Shown piece by piece: positions 57,927 through 64,000 of a stretch of DNA of 64,000 bases; position 1 is the first letter of the stretch, and each line of letters begins with the position of its first letter. The stretch covers positions 59,165 through 123,164 of the forward strand of contig CANMKE010000012.1 in NCBI GenBank assembly GCA_947498325.1, written 5' to 3'. Under the pieces are notes generated by a model, which saw only the letters and a program-made list of their open reading frames with translations, did not search any database and was not told the DNA's origin. This DNA is from an uncultured Persicobacter sp. GTDB taxonomy: Bacteria; Bacteroidota; Bacteroidia; Cytophagales; Cyclobacteriaceae. A program made the position numbers and the translations under genes.

Positions 57927-59558
57927 ATGGCTAAAGGAGTTTTTAATGTCCCGACACCGATCAACGAACCTATTCTTTCATATCAGCCAGGATCAGCCGA
58001 GCGCGAGACCCTGAAAAAAGCGATTGAAGCGGCACGAGCAACACAAGTTGACGTTCCGATGTTTATTGGTGGAGAGGAAGTACGCACCGAGAAGAAGCAC
58101 CCGATGTCGCCCCCACACGACCATCAGCATATTCTTGGCTATTACCATGAAGGAGATGCAGGACACGTTCAGCAAGCCATAGACGCCGCTTTGGCCGCAA
58201 AACCAGAATGGGAAGAATTGACATGGGAGCACCGTGCGTCGATCTTCCTGAAAGCTGCCGATTTAATTGCTGGACCATATCGGGCAAAAATCAACGCAGC
58301 CACGATGCTTGGCCAGTCGAAAAATGCTTTTCAAGCAGAAATTGATTCTGCCTGTGAGATTGTTGACTTCCTGAGATTCAACGTTTCTTACATGACAGAA
58401 ATTTATAAGCAACAGCCACAATCCACTCCTGGAGTTTGGAACCGTCTGGAGCAACGTCCACTGGAAGGTTTTGTGTTTGCCCTTACGCCATTCAACTTCA
58501 CGGCAATTGCGGGCAACCTGCCTACTTCAGCTGCCATGATGGGTAACACCATTGTATGGAAGGCTTCCAACACACAAATTTACTCTGCCAATGTATTGAT
58601 GGAGGTTTTCAAGGAAGCGGGTGTTCCTGACGGGGTAATTAACCTTGTGCATGTCGATGGCCCAACGGCAGGAGAGGTGATCTTTAATCATCCAGAGTTT
58701 GCAGGAATTCACTTTACGGGTTCTACAGGCGTATTCCAGCACATCTGGAAAACTATCGGTGAAAACATTCACAAGTATAAATCTTACCCTCGCATTGTTG
58801 GGGAAACAGGCGGTAAAGACTTTATCCTTGCGCATGAGTCTGCAGACATTGATGCTCTGGTTGTAGGGCTTGTTCGTGGTGCCTTTGAGTTCCAGGGACA
58901 AAAATGTTCGGCATGTTCTCGTGCTTACATCCCGCATACGATCTGGGAGGAGGTTAAAGAAAAACTGACGGCGACCCTGAAAACAATCAAGATGGGCCCA
59001 ACAGAAGACTTCTCGAACTTTGTGAATGCGGTCATTGACGAAAAGTCATTTGATAAAATCGCTAAATACATTGATGGCGCCAAAGAAAATGCCATGGTGG
59101 AATTGGTTGCTGGAGGAAACTACGATAAATCCAAAGGGTATTTCGTAGAGCCGACTGTTTTCCTTTCGCATGATCCACAATCGACTACAATGGTAGAAGA
59201 GATTTTTGGTCCTGTATTGACGATCTATGTTTACGATGCCAATGATTTCGATATGGCATTGGAAATCGTCGACCAAACTTCTCCTTATGCACTTACTGGT
59301 GCTATTTTCTCGCAGGATCGCTATGCGGCATCCAAAGCAACAAAAGCGCTTAAAAATGCTGCAGGAAACTTCTACATTAATGACAAGTGTACTGGCGCAG
59401 TCGTAGGGCAACAGCCGTTTGGTGGTGGCCGTGCTTCAGGAACGAACGACAAAGCGGGATCGATGATCAACTTGTTACGTTGGGTTTCACCACGTACTAT
59501 CAAAGAAACATTCGTACCAGCAAAAGACATTCGCTACCCATTTATGGATGCTGAATAA
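57927..59558 (+). CDS. pruA: L-glutamate gamma-semialdehyde dehydrogenase (P5C dehydrogenase)
   Basis: 543 residues, the monofunctional length. It oxidises the proline-derived semialdehyde to glutamate with NAD. The catalytic Cys is in FQGQKCSACSRAYI and the general-base Glu in VGETGGKDF. The P5C-DH-specific NFTAIAGNLPTSA and the C-terminal VGQQPFGGGRASGTNDKAG are present. The proline dehydrogenase partner is not in the window. A near-consensus -7 element (TAACTTTA at 57836-57843) lies about 85 bases upstream of the start. Confidence 0.95.
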   Translation: MAKGVFNVPTPINEPILSYQPGSAERETLKKAIEAARATQVDVPMFIGGEEVRTEKKHPMSPPHDHQHILGYYHEGDAGHVQQAIDAALAAKPEWEELTWEHRASIFLKAADLIAGPYRAKINAATMLGQSKNAFQAEIDSACEIVDFLRFNVSYMTEIYKQQPQSTPGVWNRLEQRPLEGFVFALTPFNFTAIAGNLPTSAAMMGNTIVWKASNTQIYSANVLMEVFKEAGVPDGVINLVHVDGPTAGEVIFNHPEFAGIHFTGSTGVFQHIWKTIGENIHKYKSYPRIVGETGGKDFILAHESADIDALVVGLVRGAFEFQGQKCSACSRAYIPHTIWEEVKEKLTATLKTIKMGPTEDFSNFVNAVIDEKSFDKIAKYIDGAKENAMVELVAGGNYDKSKGYFVEPTVFLSHDPQSTTMVEEIFGPVLTIYVYDANDFDMALEIVDQTSPYALTGAIFSQDRYAASKATKALKNAAGNFYINDKCTGAVVGQQPFGGGRASGTNDKAGSMINLLRWVSPRTIKETFVPAKDIRYPFMDAE

Positions 59559-59598
59559 TAAATCAACAATGAGCTGCTGAATCACGCAGCAAAAAAGG

Positions 59599-59637
59599 AA
59601 GCCCCTTACTGACCACCGTGTCGGAAAGGGGCTTTTT
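59599..59637 (+). terminator. Terminator of pruA
   Basis: Stem AAGCCCCTT/AAGGGGCTT around an 18-base loop, then T-run. Confidence 0.85.
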
Positions 59638-59712
59638 GCTGATTGATCGCCCGAAGGTTTCGCCGTCTGTTATTTTTTTTCTTTATTTGCTTTCGTAACC
59701 TTAAGAACCATT

Positions 59713-60198
59713 ATGGGGAAAGAAATTGAACGTAAATTTTTAGTAGATACTGATGCCTATAAATCACTTGCTGAAGGGGTTTATTACCACCAAGGCTACT
59801 TATGCGCTGAGGCCGAACGAACTGTTCGTGTCCGCATTGCTGGAGATACTGCCTTCATGACCGTCAAAGGGCCAACCGTAGGTGCCAGCCGACCAGAATT
59901 TGAGTATGAAATCCCCTTTGAAGAGGCTGAGGAAATCCTGAATGACCTGTGCCTTCGTCCAACGATAGAAAAACATCGATACAAATTACCCTGGGCGGGA
60001 TTCCTGTGGGAAATTGATGAATTTCACGGAGACAACAAAGGGCTGGTTGTGGCGGAAATTGAACTCCCTGCAGAAGATACCGAATTTGAAAAACCAAACT
60101 GGATTGGCGCAGAAGTAACTGGCGACCCGAAGTATTACAATGCTTCGCTGATCAGTTACCCTTTTAAAGACTGGCCAACCGAAGCCGAAAAGAAATAA
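59713..60198 (+). CDS. CYTH domain protein
   Basis: 161 residues, one CYTH domain. The EIERKFLV opening supplies the ExExK motif; further charged strands (RTVRVRIAGDTAFMTVKGP, EFEYEIPFEEAEEIL, EKHRYKLPWAGFLWEIDEF) form the triphosphate tunnel. Such proteins are usually inorganic triphosphatases, sometimes adenylyl cyclases of class IV. The HD partner domain is not present. A single gene. Confidence 0.92.
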   Translation: MGKEIERKFLVDTDAYKSLAEGVYYHQGYLCAEAERTVRVRIAGDTAFMTVKGPTVGASRPEFEYEIPFEEAEEILNDLCLRPTIEKHRYKLPWAGFLWEIDEFHGDNKGLVVAEIELPAEDTEFEKPNWIGAEVTGDPKYYNASLISYPFKDWPTEAEKK

Positions 60199-60234
60199 AA
60201 AAAAGTCAGTGGAAAACCCACTGACTTTTTTTTT
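60197..60234 (+). terminator. Terminator of the CYTH gene
   Basis: Stem AGTCAGTGG/CCACTGACT, 5-base loop, nine-T run. Confidence 0.9.
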
Positions 60235-60376
60235 CACGGCACATAACTCATGGCGTGTTTAAGCCTTAAATTCGTAACAAGAATTTGGCATTTTGCAGAA
60301 GTGATAAATCATTTAAAATCAACTCCAATCATCCGAATTTGAGGTAGGATGGCCAATTTTTAAATACGCTCCAAAG

Positions 60377-62119
60377 CTAAACTTCAGCACCTATTTCCTC
60401 AAGTTTTGCCTTCAGCTGTTGTACTTCCGTTGTTTCGTACTGAATACACAACAAACCCGTTTCCTTCAGGTGATCGATAAAAAAGGGCATTTTCATGGAT
60501 TTAAAATGGCGCTCTTGCCCATCAATCCACTCCACTTTATCATAGATTTTTCGCTCCGTGCCATTCATAATTTCCTGATCGAGTGCCAGAATTTTTTCCC
60601 CGATTTCTTTTCCCGCCACATCTACTTCAGTCAAATTACGAAGCTCCTTTTCCGTACGGTTGTGCAGTTCACATACCACCTTATTGGCCAGTACAAACTT
60701 ATGCTGACTATCTTTCAGTGCAACCCGATTAGGCATTTCATCAATAATTTTCAAAAAGACTTTATTGCGCTCATCAATCTCCCTGAGCATTTTCTCATGC
60801 TGTTCCTTTTGCGTTGCCTGAAGTTTTTCCATCTGCTCATGAGCCGCCTGTAATTCCTCCATATTCTGGCGCACCTCTTCTTCCTGTGTCCGCATTTGTT
60901 CCGCAGCAATCTGTGAAGCCCTCAGTAATTTCTTGATTTTGGAATTGACCTTTTGGTTAGTAACAAAAGAAGCCAAGGCCACCGACACTTTTTCTACATA
61001 CTCAAAATGATGCGCCGTAAACGCTCCAAAAGAAGCCATCTCAAGCACTCCGACCACTTTCTCATTCCACTTTACAGGAAATATCAATACTGAACTTGGT
61101 TCGGCAGCACCAAGGCCTGAAGTAATTTTCATATAATTCTGCGGCACCTCGGTCAGGTGGATATATTCCTGTTCCTGATAACACTGCCCCACCAGCCCCT
61201 GCCCTGGCTCAAGCTTATCGCTAACAAATTTTTTCCGACCGTAGGCATAACAAGAGGTCAGCTCCAAAATGGATTCTTCAGCTTCAAAATCCTCCACCAA
61301 ATACAATGCCCCCTGCGTGGCATCAAGGTACTTCAATATCGCCTTGATCACCTCTCCTTCCACTTCGGTGGATTCCGCATCCTGCCGCAGAATATCCTCC
61401 ACCTCAGCAACACCAGAAATCACCCACTGCCTTTTCTCATCTTTTTGCTTTTGCTCCTTTACCCGTTGAAATTGCTGATCAAACTCCTGTTGTTTTTCAA
61501 CAACCGTTTTCTTCACCGCCACTAATTCAGTCCGAAATCGCTGCTCAACCTTATAAAGCACCAACTGAATGCGATGCGCAAGCGATACAATCGGAATAAA
61601 AAGAGCCGTCAATATCATGATGCTCATCACAGGACTGCTCCATTGCAAATCTGCCCCTGCGAATGCCTCTCCAAGTATATAAGGCAACACTATTCCCGCC
61701 ATAATCAGCAACTGTAACAACAACTCCAGACTTCTTTTTTTCGCAGGAAACAACATGCTGAAGATATAAAATAAAATGACTTGCGCCTGCAGCACAAGGA
61801 CAGAAACTGTTCCAGCAGTGATCAAAACCACTGACAGCGCCGACAGCCCCACTCCCTGCCCTGCCAACAATAGTATAGTTAACAACGGCTTTCTGAACCG
61901 CAAATGCGTTAGAAGTAACGTAACCATTGGAAGTAACATCAGGAATGCCAAAACCGTACTGACGGTTTGTATTTCTTCCCAATATGTGGTCAATAAAATG
62001 ATTGCCTGAATCAAGAAAAAAACGTCCACAAGATGCGTTAAACTTCGCAGCGAGGCGTATTCCTTCTTATTCAGCCCACCTTCTTCCTTTTTTAAATATT
62101 CCAAAAAATACATGCGCAA
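60377..62119 (-). CDS. Membrane sensor protein with GAF and PAS domains, no output domain
   Basis: 580 residues. The N-terminus has about six membrane segments (residues 30-190). A coiled coil, a GAF domain (about 235-390, with LDATQGALYLVEDF and PGQGLVGQCYQE), a long coiled coil (about 395-465) and a C-terminal PAS domain (about 468-570) follow. The protein ends directly after the PAS; there is no histidine kinase, GGDEF, phosphatase or DNA-binding domain. It may signal through a partner. The PAS ends in IDHLKETGLLCIQYETTEVQ. The start is the ATG at 62119; one two codons later is possible. Confidence 0.85.
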   Translation of the reverse strand: MRMYFLEYLKKEEGGLNKKEYASLRSLTHLVDVFFLIQAIILLTTYWEEIQTVSTVLAFLMLLPMVTLLLTHLRFRKPLLTILLLAGQGVGLSALSVVLITAGTVSVLVLQAQVILFYIFSMLFPAKKRSLELLLQLLIMAGIVLPYILGEAFAGADLQWSSPVMSIMILTALFIPIVSLAHRIQLVLYKVEQRFRTELVAVKKTVVEKQQEFDQQFQRVKEQKQKDEKRQWVISGVAEVEDILRQDAESTEVEGEVIKAILKYLDATQGALYLVEDFEAEESILELTSCYAYGRKKFVSDKLEPGQGLVGQCYQEQEYIHLTEVPQNYMKITSGLGAAEPSSVLIFPVKWNEKVVGVLEMASFGAFTAHHFEYVEKVSVALASFVTNQKVNSKIKKLLRASQIAAEQMRTQEEEVRQNMEELQAAHEQMEKLQATQKEQHEKMLREIDERNKVFLKIIDEMPNRVALKDSQHKFVLANKVVCELHNRTEKELRNLTEVDVAGKEIGEKILALDQEIMNGTERKIYDKVEWIDGQERHFKSMKMPFFIDHLKETGLLCIQYETTEVQQLKAKLEEIGAEV

Positions 62120-62432
62120 AAATTAGTTAGCCACATAAAAATAAAGATCAAAGAGAATATGATATATGTTTAATATCAAATATTACCACCTAATTCAATA
62201 ACCTTCTTCATTTAAAACTAAGGGTAAATTTAATGAATAAACTGAATACCGTAAGTATTATTTCTAATAATTGAAATACATACACAACCTTTATCAGTGA
62301 TTTATCTTTTAAATTATGATAATTATCATTAATTTATTTAAGAGCGGGTTGATCAACTAACCACCCAACCGCAGTTTTAGTTTCATGAACGCTCTAAACT
62401 CATTACTGACACCCCAAAACAACTGACCACTT
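62120..62432. other. AT-rich divergent spacer with operator-like palindrome
   Basis: 313 bases between the sensor protein and the acyl-CoA dehydrogenase. I see no gene. It holds the perfect palindrome listed separately; no clear -7 element is evident. Confidence 0.5.
62316..62329. promoter_or_regulatory. 14-base palindrome ATGATAATTATCAT
   Basis: Perfect inverted repeat 104 bases upstream of the acyl-CoA dehydrogenase start. Its halves resemble Fur boxes (TGATAAT/ATTATCA) but lack the central spacing. Confidence 0.45.
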
Positions 62433-63593
62433 ATGAATTTTGATTTAACCGAAGAGCATATTGCCGTAAGGGATGCCGCCAGGGACTTTGCCAAAACTGC
62501 ACTCCTGCCTGGCGTGATCGAACGTGACAACGCACAATCCTTTCCCGCGGAACAGATCCAGGAAATGGGCGCTTTAGGCTTTATGGCCATGATGGTAGAC
62601 CCCAAATATAATGGAGGAGGAATGGACACCATCTCCTACGTTCTGGCCATGGAGGAGATCTCTAAAGTTGATGCCTCCGCATCGGTTTCGATGTCTGTGA
62701 ACAATTCCCTGGTGTGTTGGGGGCTGGAGAAATACGGCACGGAAGCACAAAAAGAAAAATACCTGAAACCACTGGCCAGCGGAGCACTTATCGGCGCCTT
62801 CTGCCTTTCAGAGCCTGAAGCAGGTAGCGATGCCACAAGCCAACAGACCGAAGCCATTGACATGGGGGACCATTACCTGCTCAATGGAACAAAAAACTGG
62901 ATTACCAATGGCAATAGCGCCTCCATTTATTTAGTCATAGCACAAACGGACCGAGAAAAAGGGCACAAGGGAATCAACTGCCTGATTGTTGAAAAAGAAA
63001 TGGAAGGCTTCGTGGTAGGTAAAAAAGAGGACAAGCTGGGGATCCGAGGTTCCGATACCCATATGCTGAGTTTTACAGACGTTAAGGTACCAAAAGAAAA
63101 CAGAATTGGTGAAGACGGCTTTGGCTTTAATTTCGCCATGAACACCCTGAATGGCGGACGCATCGGTATTGCCGCCCAGGCGCTCGGTATAGCCTCTGGA
63201 GCCTTCGAGCTGGCCCGAAACTACAGCCTCGAGAGAAAGACCTTCAACAAGCCCATTGCACACCATCAGGCGATCTCTTTTAAACTCGCTGACATGGCCA
63301 CTGAAATTGAAGCCGCCCGCCTCCTGGTACTGAAAGCCGCTTATGAAAAAGATCAAAAAAGGGACTTTTCGAAGTGGAGCGCCATGGCCAAGCTGATGGC
63401 CTCTGAAGTGGCCATGAAAACCACCGTAGAAGCCGTACAAATACACGGCGGCTATGGCTTCGTAAAGGAATACCATGTAGAGCGACTGATGCGTGATGCG
63501 AAGATTACGCAGATTTATGAAGGGACCTCGGAAATTCAACGGATTGTGATCTCTCGAAAGATCCTCACTGAGCTCGACGGACTTTACGTTTAA
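62433..63593 (+). CDS. Acyl-CoA dehydrogenase (short-chain type)
   Basis: 386 residues, normal for the family. It introduces the alpha-beta double bond of acyl-CoA with FAD, passing electrons to ETF. The signatures GAFCLSEPEAGSDA and QIYEGTSEIQRIVISRKI are both intact; the Glu in YEGTSEIQ is the catalytic base in short-chain enzymes. The FAD-binding ITNGNSA and AIQIHGGYGFVKEYHVERLMRDAK-type region are present. A single gene with its own terminator. Confidence 0.95.
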   Translation: MNFDLTEEHIAVRDAARDFAKTALLPGVIERDNAQSFPAEQIQEMGALGFMAMMVDPKYNGGGMDTISYVLAMEEISKVDASASVSMSVNNSLVCWGLEKYGTEAQKEKYLKPLASGALIGAFCLSEPEAGSDATSQQTEAIDMGDHYLLNGTKNWITNGNSASIYLVIAQTDREKGHKGINCLIVEKEMEGFVVGKKEDKLGIRGSDTHMLSFTDVKVPKENRIGEDGFGFNFAMNTLNGGRIGIAAQALGIASGAFELARNYSLERKTFNKPIAHHQAISFKLADMATEIEAARLLVLKAAYEKDQKRDFSKWSAMAKLMASEVAMKTTVEAVQIHGGYGFVKEYHVERLMRDAKITQIYEGTSEIQRIVISRKILTELDGLYV

Positions 63594-63612
63594 CAAACCA
63601 CAAGAAAAACAG

Positions 63613-63638
63613 AACCTCTCCCCACGAGAGGTTTTTTA
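63613..63638 (+). terminator. Terminator of the acyl-CoA dehydrogenase gene
   Basis: Stem AACCTCTC/GAGAGGTT with a 5-base loop and T-run. Confidence 0.88.
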
Positions 63639-63658
63639 TTGCCAAAAAAATCAGGCAT

Positions 63659-63689
63659 AAAAAAAGCACAAACCTTTCGATTTGTGCTT
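63659..63689 (-). terminator. Terminator of the tRNA-Leu array
   Basis: On the minus strand stem AAGCACAAA/TTTGTGCTT with an 8-base loop, followed by a T-run, just behind the last tRNA. Confidence 0.85.
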
Positions 63690-63691
63690 CG

Positions 63692-63773
63692 TGCGGATGG
63701 AGGGACTCGAACCCACACACCTCGCGGCGCTAGATCCTAAATCTAGTGCGTCTACCAATTTCGCCACATCCGC
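63692..63773 (-). tRNA. tRNA-Leu, anticodon TAG (copy 1)
   Basis: 82 bases. Acceptor GCGGATG/CATCCGC, discriminator A, D loop AAATTGGTAGA, anticodon stem CTAGA/TCTAG around TTTAGGA (anticodon TAG), a class II variable arm and T loop TTCGAGT. CCA is not encoded. It reads CUN leucine codons. Confidence 0.96.
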
Positions 63774-63791
63774 AGATTCTTCATAACGTAG

Positions 63792-63873
63792 TGCGGGCGG
63801 AGGGACTCGAACCCACACACCTCGCGGCGCTAGATCCTAAATCTAGTGCGTCTACCAATTTCGCCACGCCCGC
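63792..63873 (-). tRNA. tRNA-Leu, anticodon TAG (copy 2)
   Basis: 82 bases, as copy 1 but with acceptor GCGGGCG/CGCCCGC: two base pairs are changed on both strands, so pairing is kept. The body is otherwise identical. 18 bases separate it from copy 1. Confidence 0.96.
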
Positions 63874-63924
63874 AGGCATTATCGTTATTGAAGAATCAAT
63901 ATTATTTTCGATTTAATGAATTAG

Positions 63925-64000
63925 TGCGGATGGAGGGACTCGAACCCACACACCTCGCGGCGCTAGATCCTAAATCTAGTGCGTCTACCAATTTCGCCAC
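63925..64000 (-). tRNA. tRNA-Leu, anticodon TAG (copy 3, cut by window end)
   Basis: Identical to copy 1 over the visible part (acceptor 3' strand CATCCGC); six bases of its 5' acceptor strand lie beyond the right edge. 51 bases separate it from copy 2. Confidence 0.93.

Noticed and set aside
62316..62329. Firm Fur-box call for the palindrome
   Set aside because: The halves match but the 7-1-7 spacing does not, and the neighbouring genes are not iron-related.
63692..64000. Long direct repeats at the right edge as a CRISPR or phage repeat array
   Set aside because: Each unit folds as a tRNA-Leu; repeat length and spacing do not fit CRISPR.

Overview
The window reads as chromosomal core DNA of a Bacteroidota bacterium, most likely a marine Cytophagales-type organism. 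The order-level placement is inference. Evidence: start codons mostly lack Shine-Dalgarno sequences; several genes have a TAnnTTTG -7 element, some with TTG or TTTG about 18-21 bases upstream (the Bacteroidota housekeeping promoter); many proteins carry short Bacteroidota-style lipoprotein signals ending in SC-K/D; and families typical of the phylum recur (TIGR02757, DUF2461, PorT-like barrel, Bacteroidota-type LptD, MbnP-like with its di-heme peroxidase). There is no insertion sequence, prophage, integrase or CRISPR array.

Layout. 1-2872 is a multi-PAS sensor histidine kinase cut by the left edge. A tRNA-Leu(GAG), a CAT-fold acetyltransferase, peptidase E, purB, a flavin/2Fe-2S reductase and PBP1A follow. 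10.4-12.7 kb is a three-gene reverse operon: di-heme peroxidase, MbnP-like lipoprotein and a small secreted protein. 12.8-15.6 kb holds a zinc-ribbon methyltransferase and two family-2 glycosyltransferases. 15.8-24.2 kb carries mixed envelope and conserved genes (DUF2461, chalcone-isomerase-like, LysM/RlpA-like, NfeD, DUF418, SirB1-like, MlaD), ending in an amidase divergent from an LptD-like gene. 27.8-33.1 kb has a phosphopantetheinyl transferase, WD40-DivIVA-folB, a beta-barrel protein, an ECF sigma factor and an SDR enzyme.

33.2-38.3 kb is the least familiar part: four reverse-strand genes for exported proteins (coiled-coil lipoprotein, two small secreted proteins, a large leucine-rich-repeat protein). 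At least three of the four appear to share one extracytoplasmic module. The LRR protein also carries a WW-x6-W motif three times at identical spacing. No function is assigned; this is the best candidate here for an undescribed system.

38.5-48.9 kb: FAD oxidoreductase, TIGR02757 protein, pyrE, NUDIX, universal stress protein, Crp/Fnr regulator, menA, a lipoprotein glutathione peroxidase, argS and kdsC. 49.1-51 kb: two paralogous lipoproteins. 51.1-53.6 kb: a kdsD-kdsB-kdsA operon, which with kdsC supplies every step from ribulose-5-phosphate to CMP-Kdo and, with LptD, indicates Kdo-containing LPS. 53.7-63.6 kb: IscA-like protein, small conserved genes, dtd, a MazG-like protein, pruA, CYTH, a membrane GAF/PAS protein and an acyl-CoA dehydrogenase. 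The right edge is an array of three tRNA-Leu(TAG) genes, the last cut by the window end.

Most convergent gene pairs are separated by bidirectional hairpin terminators, so transcription units are fairly clear. All family calls rest on reading motifs by eye; no database search was run.
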